Assembly: GCA_028023455.1 (NCBI GenBank)
Contig: JAQFVV010006208.1
Location: 3,206,963-3,270,962 of the forward strand
Length of the DNA stretch: 64,000 bases
Reading direction: 5' to 3'
From: Epiperipatus broadwayi
Lineage: Eukaryota > Onychophora > Udeonychophora > Euonychophora > Peripatidae
Numbering within the stretch: position 1 is the stretch's first letter; every line of letters starts with the position of its first letter. The position numbers and the translations under genes are program-made. Shown in pieces: positions 31,784-43,424 of this stretch. The notes below the pieces were generated by a model. That model was not told the origin of the DNA. It made no database searches and saw only the letters and a program-made list of their open reading frames with translations.

Positions 31784-32159
31784 ATAATGGAGAGGTAAAT
31801 GATAATTGCTGAAAGGTGACTGCATTAGACACTAAAGATTCAAAAGCTTGAAACTGATTTGGTGGTATTGGATAGCATAGCCAGGATAAGGATTTATTAA
31901 GCATTTTCCTCTGCCATCTAATCGTTTACAGTAGATGATATAGAGATAGTGAAAGAACGAAAAAAAAATGTTTTTCTTAATTATTTATTATTCAAATCTT
32001 CATTCTGCATTTAACCTAATTTTATGATCATCTGTTATTTACTAATTTTCTTTTAATTTATTATTATTAAAATTATTTTTTTAAATTCATTTAACTTATA
32101 TATATATATATTATGTTTAGATTTTAAGTGAAAAAATAGTAAATAATTTAATTTTTCAG

Positions 32160-32321
32160 TATGAATTCAAGAAAATGTTGTACGGACTTTGCTTTTTCCA
32201 TGCTTTGGTTCAAGAGAGAAGACAGTTTGGCCCTATTGGATGGAATATTCCTTATGAATTTAATGAAACTGATTTAAAAATAAGTGTTCAGCAGCTACAT
32301 ATGTTCCTTGATGAATATGAT
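32160..32321 (+). CDS. Axonemal dynein heavy chain, exon 5 in window (AAA6 lid)
   Basis: Encodes 54 residues from [20 protein letters not shown] to HMFLDEYD. '[20 protein letters not shown]' followed by 'PYEFNETDL' is the invariant start of the dynein AAA lid that follows the AAA6 P-loop domain. Acceptor TTTTTCAG|TAT and donor GAT|GTAAGT are both phase 0. The preceding exon ends CNKP, giving CNKP-YEFKKML, as in relatives. The ATG inside the exon (32176) is an internal methionine, not a start. Confidence 0.95.
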
Positions 32322-32384
32322 GTAAGTACCACAATGTACATCATTGTGTATATAAATACCATTATGTAATCCAAATAAAACGTC

Positions 32385-32640
32385 CATCAATTAAAAAATA
32401 TTTTAACAACAATAAAAGTAATAAATATAATGGTAATTAACTATTGTATGCAGTCTTTCAATCTGCAGAAGTACTTTTGGTTAATTAGTTAATCCTTTTC
32501 AACTGCCATTAATTTCTGAAATTAACGGCAGTTGAGGATGGTTATGTAATTAACTGAAAGTACTTCTGTGGATTGAAAGACTGTACATAATAGTTAATTA
32601 CCATTATATTTATTATTTTTATTGTTGATAAAATACTAAA
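32385..32640. mobile_element. Long palindromic MITE
   Basis: A near-perfect inverted repeat of about 120 bp per arm, centred near 32518. Outer ends are TATTTTAACAACAATAAAAG and TTTTTATTGTTGATAAAATA; inner arms are CAACTGCCATTAATTTC/GAAATTAACGGCAGTTG. Transcription would give a very stable hairpin 65 bp downstream of a dynein donor site. Confidence 0.75.
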
Positions 32641-33229
32641 TGTGTATACATATGTGTGTTTGCCTATGGTTATGTCAATTTACTTGTAACTATATGTTTG
32701 ACTACATCCATCACTTAAACTTAATTGTTAAATGTCTACAAAAATTTAAACTTTAAATTCAACTTTCTGAATACATTCAGTTGTTAGAAGCAACATACGG
32801 TTTTATATGGAACATAAAATTTTGAGTTGTATTGTAATCTAATGTTTTTTGGCCGCATCAGTGACAACATAGCATGGAAATTGAATCCGGGCTTTTGGAT
32901 TTTTGACTGTTAAATTAGGTGTTACTAATTAACAAAGCTATTTTGTCAGAAAATTTTTTTTATACTTATCTCAAAGAGTCCTCTTAATTTCTGAATTTCT
33001 TCTTAAAGTCAATGTTAATGAGTAGTTTTTAAACATTGTGATTAACTTATGGAATTATTTGCCATTACCATAGGAACAGCTTTTTTTAAAAAATTTCTGC
33101 TTTTTACTTTTTCAATATTTTTTTCAGTTTATTAATACGGTTGAGATTCCAAATAATGGCAAATAATATTATAAGTTAACCTAATGTTATAATTCGAAAT
33201 GTTTTGAAATATTAGCTTCAAGAAAATGT
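32641..33229. other. AT-rich intron, nothing recognised
   Basis: No feature supported. Confidence 0.35.
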
Positions 33230-33510
33230 AGAGATATCAGGAGAACCCTTGTAGATACGTACTTAAAATTTTTACTGCCTGTGCTTTTGATAATATAGCT
33301 CAATTAGTTAAAGCATTACCTTAAACTTAGCATTCATGAAGCTAAAGATCCTAATGATATCACATAGAACATTGTGTCAAATACTAAATTGTATGTTATT
33401 ACTAATAATTGAATGTACATGAAAAGTTTAAATAAAGTTTGAATTTTTTTTCAGACATGGAACAATTATAGATGTTGGAAGTTAATCCAACATATAATTA
33501 TATATACGTA
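33230..33510 (+). mobile_element. tRNA-like SINE/PLE composite repeat (family F), copy 1
   Basis: Holds a tRNA-like block TATAGCTCAATTAGTTAAAGC and a tail shared with 45330-45500 (TTATTACTAATAA, AAAGTTTAAATAAAGTTTGA, AATCCAACATATAAT). See the copy at 45050-45500. Confidence 0.5.
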
Positions 33511-33539
33511 TGTAATAATGTTCAAGGCTAAATAGATTT

Positions 33540-33800
33540 ATAAGTAACTATTAGAAACCAGTCAACACTTAGACAATCCCAATATAGATAACAATCTCAA
33601 ACTGTTGTCAAGGCAACTTCCTTTTAACAATAAAGGTGAAATCCCAATTTAAGACATTACCAATTGCAATTATAATTTTCAAATTGCACCCAGAGTATTC
33701 CATCTTTATTGTTAAAAAGAGGTTGCCTTGACAACAGTTTGAGATTGTTGATTGTTATTTATATTTGGATTGTCTATAACTAAAAATGGTATTAAATGTA
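33540..33800. mobile_element. Palindromic MITE (CAAGGCAACC family), best copy
   Basis: Arms AACAATCTCAAACTGTTGTC and GACAACAGTTTGAGATTGTT, continuing into CAAGGCAACTTCCTTTTAAC and its complement. The whole is about 230 bp with a loop of about 60 bp. Four copies occur in the window. Confidence 0.7.
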
Positions 33801-33834
33801 ATAATAATAAAATTTGTATTCAAATGTTAAATGT

Positions 33835-34350
33835 CATATTTAAACTTAGGATTTTTCACTCTATATTCATTATCCATTCCTTCTCAAGCAATTGATACAC
33901 ATGACCATGCACATGAAAAAGATACATATTCTCCAATATTGTGTAGAATCAGCACTCATTAGTAGAGCCAGATCATGATCTTCCACACATATATACAATC
34001 AGTACTCGGTTTATATTAAGATAGCAATTCCTCCAACTTTAATGGATAGGCTTCAATCTTCTCACACTTTAACTATTCAATTGTACATTTCATTAAAAAT
34101 CTGAACATGAAATGCTCAAAGCCCCTTATTTGGATTTGTTATTGTGATCATATCCATGTTAACATTACATCAATCTAACTTCTCATATTACAGGACTTTT
34201 ACATATCCATATATATCAACAGGAGAGGAATGGGCTGAACTAGAATTATTCAGTCTACATTTGTTATCCACTCCATTTCAAGCAACTGATACACATGAGT
34301 ACACACATGCAAAAAATTATATGATCCCCAATATATAGTCAGTTCTGTCC
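33835..34350. repeat. Family E repeat, two units
   Basis: TCAAGCAATTGATACACATG (about 33882) and TCAAGCAACTGATACACATG (about 34277) head two related blocks about 390 bp apart. A third lies at 37880-38000. Noncoding. Confidence 0.6.
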
Positions 34351-34549
34351 AATAACGTTTGAGGAATTGCTATCTTAAATAAAGGGTGTTCTTGGAATGA
34401 TTATAAAATAATTTGTCAAAATGAATTTAAATTATTTGAAATATAAATTGTGTGATAGGTTTGAGAAGAAACTTGATTTTTTTTATTTAATAACAATAAA
34501 GCTTTGTTAATTTATCATATATAAAAGGATACATATAATTCATATGAAT

Positions 34550-35600
34550 CATAAATCTAAACTTGGGAAGATTATAATTTGGAGCTATTTGCTGTAGTTC
34601 AAAATTTGTTTGAAAGGATTGGTGATGGGAATCATGTTGCTGATTAAATTATAAAAAAAATCAATAGTCATAAATTCAAAATGATTTCATATGTAAATTC
34701 ATGGGAACTGGCCATTTTGGAACTTAAACGGAATCTTAAAATATAACATGACTTTTTTGAAAGAAGATAAAGGTCTGCGGAAGTGTCAGTATATTGAGAA
34801 AATTAAAATACAAATGGATAAACATGGTCCTTTTTAAATCGAAAAATATAATATGGATGGTCAAAGAATTAAATTTATTAACATTTAAAAAAAAACTAAG
34901 AATGAAGCCGTAATAATAACGTTTACCGTATATGTCCTTCAGGCGCTAAATGTATTCATATTTTTCAAAAATATAAAATTACATAAAAAAAGAAAATCCT
35001 TTGAGAATTGTGATAGATTTTCATGGTTCATTTATATATCAGATATCTAAATATATTTATAAGCTGTTACAAGAAATTTTAGGACTTGGTGAAAATACTA
35101 TTGCTTCATCCTTTGTAGATAAAAATTAAAAATATAGTAATTGATGAAAATGATGTTATTGTTTCATTAGATTTGACAGAAATGTGTGGTTCTATTTACA
35201 TTTATTTAGGCTCACCTATAGTCTATTCATCATAAACCTTTTGCATCATCATTTTTATTTCTGACTTCAATCTTTTCTGTTTGTTTTGAATATACACAAA
35301 ATCAGAACACAAATAATAAATATTTATCTAAGTGAAGTGATTTAAGGAGAGCAGTAGCTAAATACATAATTGCTTAGGTATGCAAGATGAGACACAGCTT
35401 GAAAGAAGTATTATCGACATATATTGAATATTATTTTGTGTCTAGTTGAATTCTAGATTACATTTCTTTAAAAATTGGTTTGTGATAGCTGATATTATTT
35501 TCAATTGTAGAATAGATATGGAAAACCCAAAAAACTAATTAAATGTAATTTATGAAGAGAAAAAAGGTTTACGAAATATCCTACCATGACATCTAGAATA
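34550..35600 (+). pseudogene. Penelope-like element reverse transcriptase relic
   Basis: At about 34993-35125 a frame encodes NPLRIVIDFHGSFIYQISKY, continuing KLLQEILGLGENTIASSFVD. Near 35130-35200 comes 'KNIVIDENDVIVSLDLTEM' in broken form. The arginine-pro/ile-ile start, the SFIYQISKY block and the VSLD aspartate match the PLE class of reverse transcriptase, which is related to telomerase RT. The YxDD region and GIY-YIG endonuclease are not seen here. Frames break repeatedly. Confidence 0.65.
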
Positions 35601-35824
35601 AGAGGAAGCATACTATTTGTATATAAGATTCAGTAATTGTCAGCGATTTAAATAAGTTCAAGTTGTGATTTTTCTATGAAAACGATTTGGAAAATATATT
35701 TTTTGTATCATAATATTGTTATGAGAGAGTATAATACAAATTAAGAAAAATAACATACAAATTATAAACTGATAAAGGCTTTTTATAAAAATTATGCACT
35801 TTAAAAATAAATTATAAATGAATA

Positions 35825-36060
35825 CTCTCACTTTTCCAGACACAAGATATAGTTTTGTAGAAAAGATGAAATGAATTTACCCATTCTTTTGACCCAAACA
35901 TTTATGTATGGCCAAATCTTAAGCGTATGGAAATGAGAGCGTGAAGATGTTAAACAATCACTTTAAATTACATTTATTATGCTTGAACGAATGATGCTTG
36001 TGAATACATCATTATTTAGTTGAAATTAAACATATATAATGAGATATTATTCAAATCCCC
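35825..36060 (+). repeat. Dispersed repeat R1, copy 1
   Basis: Colinear with 55125-55350: ACTCTCACTTTTCCAGACAC, TTTGACCCAAACATTTATGT, GAAATGAGAGCGTGAAGATG and AACAATCACTTTAAATTAC. Part of it recurs near 36530 (AACATTTATTGATGGGAGCG). No coding signal. Confidence 0.65.
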
Positions 36061-36289
36061 TATATTTACAAATAAGCCCAGGTTTGTGAAGTGCCTAGTT
36101 TTCAAATATTTATATGGCTTTAAAATAAATATAGTTAATTACTTGTGTGATGTTTTTTTTAAATGCATATATAAGTATAAAAAAATGTTGAAAATAAACT
36201 GAAAGAATCGTATATGCTTTCTCTGAGATGCATATCATATATGGTTAAGAGTAATAAATTGAATTACTGTTACTAAGTTAGATGTTTAC

Positions 36290-36385
36290 ACAGAGGCAAA
36301 CTCTCCATACATTAGTGCCACTCAGTGCAAGCTGGAGTAATGCAGGAATGGTGATCATGTGATGTTTAGTAGTTTAAGTGAGATG
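36290..36385 (-). mobile_element. Family A terminal fragment, minus strand
   Basis: Runs from CAGAGGCAAACTCTCCATAC to GCAGGAATGGTGATCATGTG and TTTAGTAGTTTAA. It has tail plus link without a hammerhead, like 4961-5070. Confidence 0.6.
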
Positions 36386-36873
36386 TTGAAAGTGAACTGC
36401 AAGATATGCGATGCTTTATTTAAGATATGTTGTATTTTACATGATTAAGAGTAATAAAATATATTACTGCTCCTAATACAGATATCGAAAGTATCCCTCG
36501 AGAAAATTATGTGAAACTTTGTTTAAAATAACATTTATTGATGGGAGCGTGGATGTTTATTTTATAGCGTATGTGTGAAGAGTTGTATCTTTTCACAATT
36601 TTTCATATCTAATATGAGTCACAGGTAGTAGAATGGATTGCAATTTCTAATGCAGCCGAGAGTGTGAAAGTCATGTGATGTTTTAAGATACACATTTTAT
36701 CTAATTTTTTGTATAGCAAATATTAAAGTAAGCCAAGTAAGATATGTGATGTTTGATTTGGGAAATAGTTTTACTTTATCGTATCATTTTATTAACTGTA
36801 GAAACATTTCAAACAAAATAATTATTATTATGTTTTATTAAATTGATTTTATGTTATTTTTTTTAATACAAAG
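36386..36873. other. AT-rich intron, nothing firm
   Basis: Contains a weak R1 match near 36480-36560 and a GTCATGTGATGTTTTAAG link-like motif at about 36671. Confidence 0.4.
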
Positions 36874-37059
36874 GAAATTCCGTTAGATGCTTTGAGGTAT
36901 TTAACTGGCGAATGTAATTACGGTGGCCGAGTGACTGACGACTGGGATCGTCGAACCCTAAATACTCTTCTGAACCAATTTTACTGTTATGATATTATTG
37001 ATAAAGATAATTATCCATTTGATTCATCCGGCATTTATTTTACTCCTCCTGATGGTCAA
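36874..37059 (+). CDS. Axonemal dynein heavy chain, exon 6 in window (AAA6 lid)
   Basis: Encodes 62 residues from [20 protein letters not shown] to [10 protein letters not shown]. '[18 protein letters not shown]' is one of the strongest dynein signatures and sits in the lid after AAA6. Acceptor AATACAAAG|GAA and donor CAA|GTAAGA are both phase 0. It follows exon 5 directly (DEYD-EIPLD). The next intron, 15.4 kb, is the longest wholly inside the window. Confidence 0.95.
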
Positions 37060-37615
37060 GTAAGACTGTTAATTTTTTTTTAATGAAATGCCATATTTAT
37101 TTTAAGTCTAGGAATATCTTTATTTCATATGATTTCTTTTTATGCTCATATATTTGGTTTTTATCAGCAGTATTAAATTTATTATATTTATAAATACTTT
37201 AAATGTGTATTTCATAGATATCTGCACGTACAATTCGTACATGTTGAAGCTTACCACTTGCAAGGTGAAACATGTCTTCATGTATTTAGCGTTAATGTAT
37301 GCATATTTGGCTTTATATCTATGTATAGGCTGTAAGTTTATTTAAATCTGTGTAAATTATTTTGTCCATTTCTTCAAGAGCATGAAGCAGAAAGTTCTTA
37401 TTAATTCTATGAATATGAGGACATACATTTGCCTTCGAAAGCGCTAAGCTTTAATACGTACAAATTCATTATAATATTAGCTTTTCCAAGTATAATATGT
37501 GGAGTGTAGATATTTATAAATTACGGTTGCGAAAGCAAAGTTTGTTGTATGTTTTAAATTTAAATGTATATGTAAATATATATACATACAGAAATATTTT
37601 AATGGGTGAAGTTAT
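37060..37615. other. AT-rich intron, nothing recognised
   Basis: The frame 37142-37345 has no domain. Confidence 0.35.
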
Positions 37616-37780
37616 TCATTTCAACTGAGAACAGAAGCTCATGAAAGCCAACTAAACCCAGGCCAAGAGTTAAAGTAAAACTGCCATCCTAGTCTTGAAT
37701 ACAAATCAGCTTGTAAGTTTTCACTTTAAATCTTGCTTTAGAGCATTTGGCTTTCATTAGCTTCTGTTCTTAGTTGAGCG
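37616..37780. mobile_element. Short palindromic MITE
   Basis: Arms CAACTGAGAACAGAAGCT and AGCTTCTGTTCTTAGTTG, with CATGAAAGCCAA/TTGGCTTTCATT inside; about 160 bp overall. Confidence 0.65.
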
Positions 37781-37879
37781 CTTTCTAATTGAGTAATTAT
37801 AAATGGATAATTCCATACTTTAAAATATTTCCTTTTAAAGTCATCCATTGAAAGTATTATATCACAATATATATGTAGA

Positions 37880-38005
37880 GGAATTTGAATTTAGGATTTT
37901 TATCAGTCTATATTCATCCTCCACTCCATCTCAAACAGCTGATACACATGACCACATACATGCAAAACAGATAGATGATCCTCAATATATATATATTTCA
38001 TGCAA
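37880..38005 (+). repeat. Family E repeat, third copy
   Basis: TCAAACAGCTGATACACATG and ACATGCAAAACAGATAGATG match 33835-34350. Confidence 0.6.
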
Positions 38006-38178
38006 AACCAGCTTGTGTGTAACCCAATAAACATCACATGACCACCACCTCTTATGTTTGTGTATAACTGTTGTTAAAACAGGCAAAATTCACTATATGT
38101 ATTGCCACATACAGCAAACTAGAGTAATCAATAGATGTCAGAAGGCTTGTGCATAAAATCCCCATCTAGTGCCTACTC

Positions 38179-38237
38179 ATTCAATATCCCCAGACTAGTT
38201 TCTGGCTTGTGGCCTTCGTCAGTGAGGAGCCTTGGAT
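38179..38237 (-). ncRNA. Hammerhead ribozyme, type I, nearly intact
   Basis: Minus strand: ATCCAA, TCCTCA, core CTGACGA, stem II AGGC/GCCA (outer A.A mismatch), GAAAC, GTC, TGGGGA, TTGAAT. Both stem I parts form with one mismatch. Confidence 0.65.
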
Positions 38238-38262
38238 CTGAGAGCAGGTGCAATGCTCTCAG

Positions 38263-38319
38263 ATCCAAGACTCCTCACTGATGAAGGCCACAAGCCAGAA
38301 ATTAGTCTGGGGATATTGT
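38263..38319 (+). ncRNA. Hammerhead ribozyme, type I, partly decayed
   Basis: ATCCAA, TCCTCA, core CTGATGA, stem II AGGC/GCCA (outer mismatch), GAAAT (stem III A-U, U.G), GTC ending at 38307, then TGGGGA. Distal stem I is broken after TATTG. Confidence 0.55.
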
Positions 38320-38379
38320 TGATTACTCTAGCTTGCTGTGTGTGGCAATACGTATAGTGAGTTTTGCCTGTTTTATATT

Positions 38380-39150
38380 AATATAATGAATAAAGTGCTT
38401 TAATATTGTACAGCTTGGGTGAAGATATATATATATATAGCTATAGCCAGATTTTTATCTTAATTTCTTTAAAATGATAAGTACGTAAAGTGTAATAACA
38501 AGCCTTAAGCTCTGCAAGTGATTCCATTATTTGCACATAATAGTTTTTTATAATATAACTATTTTTTATAATAATATAATAATCAACTTGCAAATAGATA
38601 AATTGAAAGTAAAAATCATTAACTTAGGACAGTAGTGGTGAAAACCAAGAGCCATTTGAATAATTTATATCATTTGCAAGCCATATCCAATTATTGACTT
38701 AAAAATTATCCCGCTGTATTTGATCAAAAATTTGATTAATTTACCCCTAATCATTAAGAATGGATAATCTTTCTGACTAGTTGACCAATTTCAACTTTCC
38801 ATTTTTAAAATTTTGTGAATTGAAAATAAAGTAACATTTTTATTATTAGTGACTGTTCCACATTTAATGGCAATATTTCCTGTTCACTTTGTACTGTCTT
38901 CATGATGTATATTTTCAAATTTTTTATGTTTTGGACAGATTAATTCTACAGCAGCTAGGATGAAGTCTTTTATAAACTCCCCGTCAGAAAATGGTTTTAA
39001 ATTTTTCCTTTTTTAAATAACTTACTTAACAGAATTTTCTGACTTTACTTTTTATGAATATGTCAGCCATTTAATAAAGCTCCTTTTTAAGTTTTCTATT
39101 TTAATATTTCTTTATTACCAACAAATTTTATTGTAATTAGAATGTTTTAA
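38380..39150. other. AT-rich intron, nothing recognised
   Basis: No feature supported. Confidence 0.35.
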
Positions 39151-39770
39151 CAATAGCCAACAGGCTTACTGAACCTATAACTCCTGAAGATTGTACATAC
39201 GATCAGGTTAAAGAGCATTTGTCAAACTACTTTAACTCCCAACCCTCGAGGCATGATGCTAGACTGCATTTCCGAGTTCAGAACCAAGGTTGGGATGAAA
39301 GTATAAAAGATTATGATAGTACTCTTCATAATCTAGCAAAAAATTGTGTCTTTGGATCTTTCCTAGATGAAGCCCTGCTGGGACAATTTCTTACTGGTAT
39401 GTGTAATGATAATTTATGGCAACAATTATTGGCCATTAGCGATTTAGATTATATAGAGACCATAAAATGTAGGATAGCTTATGAACTCATGCTTGAGCAA
39501 TTTTGAAAATTCACCGAGTTCAAGAATAATAGCAAATTGCAAACAGACGGTTATAAAACCGTAAAAAAAGAATTGTCTAAGAGTAATGATAATAGTGCTA
39601 ACAGTGAACACCCGTTTATATGGTTTTGCTGTGGGGGAATGCTGTAATGGAGAAAATGTGTAAAGAAAAACAAGACAATCCCAACAGGGAAAGTAATAAT
39701 TATAAACATTCAGATCAGGGTAAAGCAAATCAGCCTACCAATATTTAAAAAATGTCCACTGATAATAACA
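39150..39770 (+). pseudogene. Gypsy-type retrotransposon gag relic
   Basis: A 95-codon open frame at 39219-39506 extends upstream without a stop to about 39159. It encodes a Gag-like segment including HLSNYFNSQPSRHDARLHF, WDESIKDYDSTLHNLAKNC and ELMLEQF. This matches the retrotransposon Gag (capsid-like) domain of Gypsy elements. Downstream, around 39,630, a decayed Cys-rich stretch (FCCGG) may be the zinc knuckle. Stops after 39,504 break it from the protease. Confidence 0.8.
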
Positions 39771-41000
39771 AAATTATGTTAAAACTTAAACTGTACGATC
39801 ATCTCATGTCTATGGAGGGAGACAGTGGTAGCGGTGTATCATTAATATCAGTCTGCAACTTGGCTACTCTATGAGTAATAAAATCGCTAAACTAGAAAAA
39901 ACTGATTTTAAAGCGTTAGATGTAAATGGCGACGTGATCAAAATCAAAGGTGTTGTTCAAATCCCCATAAATAGAATGGAGGGAGATGTAATATAGTTAC
40001 CTTTATATATAATTTATACTTCAATCAACCCACTAATTGGCATCAATGGTTTAGAAAATTAGGTATTAATCTAACATTTGTGAAAAATGTTGAAATTGAA
40101 AAGGAAATGAGAGTCAAATTTCCTAATTTATTTAATGGGGAACCTGGTATTATTAAATGACCCCTATACATTAGAGGTAAGCACTGACATGCTATCGATA
40201 ATATGCAAACCACATAAAATTCCTTTTGTGCAAAAAGAATAAATCGAAATGGAAATCAACTATTTAATTAAGAAAGAAGTGTTACAACCCACCGAAAAAT
40301 CTGATTGGACTACACCATTGGTAATTATAACTTAAATCCAATGGGCAAATTTGGTTGTGCAGAGACTATAGGGTTTCGGTAAACAAGGCAATAATAGCAT
40401 TACTTCAGAGATCAATTTTTTTTTTGCTAAATTAATTCTTGCCGCTTTCCATCAGATACCAGTTAATGAACAGATAGCTAAAATATTAACACTAACCACT
40501 CACACAGGGTTATATAAATGTATGAGGCTCTCATTTGGAATAACATCAGTTCCTAGTATCAATTAAAAATTGAAATTCTCCTTAATGAATTAGAGGGCAG
40601 TAGTCCATATTTTGATGACATTCTGATTACAGCTAAGACTGAAAACGAACTTAAAATGCGTCTACAGAAAGTCTACAAAGAACTGGATGAATTCAGGGCT
40701 AAACTTAATACCCAAAAATGCATGGGCTAAACTTAATACCCAAAAACGCATATGGAAAGCGAGCTAATTCAAGTTCTTAGGTCACATTATATCTTAAAAT
40801 GCCATATCTCCTGTCCCTGAAAAAGCTACAGCAGTTGCAGAAGTGCAGAGACCTTGCAATGTGAAAAAATGCCTTCCTGGGTTTGGTTAATTACTTTGAA
40901 AACTTCTTAGAAGGAAAAGCCCACATGGTCAGACCATTATATGATCTCCTCAAAAAGAATCGGAAATGGAAGTGGGAAGAAGAATAAAAAGCATATGTAC
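39771..41000 (+). pseudogene. Gypsy-type pol relic, protease and reverse transcriptase
   Basis: A protease-like DSGSGVSLIS stretch lies near 39,822. Reverse transcriptase blocks follow: 'YLIKKEVLQPTEKSDWTTPL' (about 40,258), 'AAFHQIPVNEQ', 'TLTTHTGLYKCMRLSFGI' and 'YFDDILITAKTENELKMRLQ' (the YxDD catalytic box, about 40,610). Several frameshifts and stops occur, and a roughly 32-bp direct duplication lies at about 40,697-40,755. The reading stops at an insertion at 41001 and resumes as RNase H after 43424. Confidence 0.8.
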
Positions 41001-43424
41001 TGTAAAGATCGCCATAGGTCTCATCCTTATCCTTACAATGAAATGCATTGAACCTAGAACTTTAAACATAAAGAAAAAATTAAACATTTGTGAATGTAAT
41101 AAGGCATGTGTGTAGATATACACATGTATGTGTTAATTTAGAAAATTAATACATCCATCGAATAGTTCAAGTTTATTACATACAAAGGTATGAATAAAAT
41201 TATATTGTATTTTAGAAACTGGAAATGCTTGAAACAATAATAATGATAAAAGTAATTAGTAGAAATTTGTTACTAATTTTCATTTTATTAATATTTTAAA
41301 ATAACCCTTGACAAAACGATGTTGTTTAAACAATTGAGAAAGTTTTGTAAAGAAAAAGAAAAAAGCCAATTTTATAATCTAGTGTTATAATGGGAAGGGG
41401 AAAGAAAACCTAATAGAACGTGCTTACAATAACCATGACAACGACAACAACTATTTTTTTTTTTTTTTGATGGCGAAAAATATTAAAAACAAGTACAGAA
41501 AAAGATATACACAGGTTTTTCTTTTCTTTATTCTTTAACGATGACAAGTCAAATAATTTGAAAATTATATTTTGATAAAAACATTTTTCAGCATTGTAAA
41601 GAAAGAAGAATTTAACGCACAAGGAAATCTAGAACTGTAAGTTATTTAATTTGATATATATAAAAACTAAAACACAAGAATATCTTTATGCCTCCATTGG
41701 AATTGAACTTTTATATGAACTTTGTACATTAAAAAAAAAAAAAAAATTATAGTCAGTTGATTGAAATCTAATAGGCACCAAGACTTTTTATTTTTTGTAT
41801 AATTCTATTGAACTATTCGTTATAAGATATGTGAAAAGATATTTATTCAAGTAATCAAGCGTCTGCTATAACATGCCAACTGTTGATGAAAGGAAATAAT
41901 TTTATATATATACTAGTGTAAAGAATTATGCAGGTGTGCTAAATAATCGTTGTGAAGGGTCAAGGCACCTCGGATGTGTTTGAAGAAGACGATTTACACT
42001 ACATATATGTGTGAATTTCCACCATCATGTATATATACAATGGCTACCAGATGTTATGTGGAAGTTTTCTAGATCAATTGTGAAAGTTGCCAAACCAGAT
42101 GTTATCCAAACTACTAGGTCAGCTTGTGGGAGATGGATAAATGGTTAAAGGCACTACTTTGGAAAATGAGGCAAGTATAAAAGGCTGAAAATTCCCATTC
42201 TACACTGAATTTTACCATCTGAAAGAAGATGCTAATGTTACCCAAGATGTCTACAGAATCATTCATAAATTCATGTTGACATGTTATTGTTTGTTTGTTG
42301 TTGTTGACATGTTAAATTTGTAAATTTTGTAAGGTTTTCTCTCCTTTATTCTTTTACTTCCATATTTGAATTTTGAGCTGGAAGTGCAAAGAAATTTAAT
42401 AGTATTCATTTAATGATGTAAAATGTATTGTTGAAATAAAAGGTATAAATGGTTCCTTTAAAGAAAAAAGGGACTGGGTTATGATGTAATGAGCATACAG
42501 GGAGGTAAGGCTTATTCTTTGACAAATTATAGACACAACATTTTTAGAAACAAAGTTAACTGTTAATAAAACCATATTAACCACCTATTAATAAGTTGTA
42601 TACTAACCATTACCTATAAATGCATGTAATTAATTTTAATAAATTTACGGCAATTCCAGTTATCATACATGATAGTAGAGTTACAAACGAACCCCCATTA
42701 GTTCAAATATATTTACAAGATAATGATTTACATGGTATAATGGTTATATCATAGTTATTTTAAATTTAAAGACCAATTATTTGTTAGATGGTATTACTGA
42801 TCGTAAGTCAATATTTTAATACGATGGCATGAAATGCAGATGCTGATGAATATCAATAGTGACATATGGTAGATGATATTTTTTTTTATTATTATTTTGA
42901 TGAGATTATGTGGAAGTGGTATGATTTACAGTTATTATGTTTTAAAGTTTATATTTGTCCATCTTAATGTTTTATATTGAGTTATAATAAATTTGTTAAT
43001 TTAATTTGATCTTACATCAAGGGTTGTATATAATTTATTGATAACACATCACTGACTTTACATACCTCTTTATATGGGAACATACATGTAACACGAACCT
43101 AATAAATGTACCATATGAACCATAATGTCAAGTCAGTGCTCACATTGGCTAGATATCTCCTTATCATAACTCATACCTGAACAGAGTAGCTACTCAGATT
43201 ATGACTGGGTTTGAATTCTGGGAATTTAACGGATTGAAGTGAAAAGTGGATAGATCCTGAGAGTATTACCAAATGAAGGGGATTGAGTGGTAGTTAAGAT
43301 CTACTTTGACTGTAATATTGCTGGATCTTGTTCTCCATGGATGGCCAGTTTCTTGTCACGGGGTATGTAGTGGTGTGGGTTTAGGTAAATGGTTAGAGGG
43401 TGGGTCGTCCGTCCGTTACAGTAC
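40997..43424. mobile_element. 2.4-kb insertion splitting the Gypsy pol relic
   Basis: GTAC occurs at both edges (40997-41000 and 43421-43424). The inner ends are complementary over GTACTGTAA/TTACAGTAC. Joining the flanks restores the pol order (K-A-Y-V then KLLLISNKLLIHYN). This looks like a cut-and-paste element or MITE, perhaps with a TA target. The interior is AT-rich with a poly-T/A tract near 41450 and no transposase that I recognise. The family is unknown. Confidence 0.5.

Larger units (their letters stand above)
30118..31960 (+). mobile_element. Family C hammerhead-type repeat, direct tandem trimer, split by a solo LTR
   Basis: Three head-to-tail copies share TATACCAAATCCTAGCC, GAACTGGTTTCAGATCTA, AACAAAGAGGTAAATGA and GGATTTATTAAGCACT. 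AAAGAGGTAA recurs at 30351, 30733 and about 31789 (31162 once the LTR is removed), so monomers are about 380-430 bp. The body order is that of family A (CTGAACTGAGTTCAGACC, then TTAGATTGAAAATAT), which shows common descent. Only the middle copy keeps a near-complete hammerhead. Confidence 0.7.
38025..38375. mobile_element. Family A inverted dimer, compact
   Basis: The minus arm (38030-38240: CATCACATGACCACC link, tail, hammerhead) meets the plus arm (38255-38372) almost directly through GAGAGCAGGTGCAATGCTCTC. The ribozymes face each other with about 25 bp between. Confidence 0.75.

Noticed and set aside
32175-32369. Independent small gene starting at the internal ATG
   Set aside because: It is dynein exon 5 read on into the intron past the GTAAGT donor.
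39444-39728. 94-codon minus-strand frame
   Set aside because: Antisense shadow of the Gypsy gag relic.
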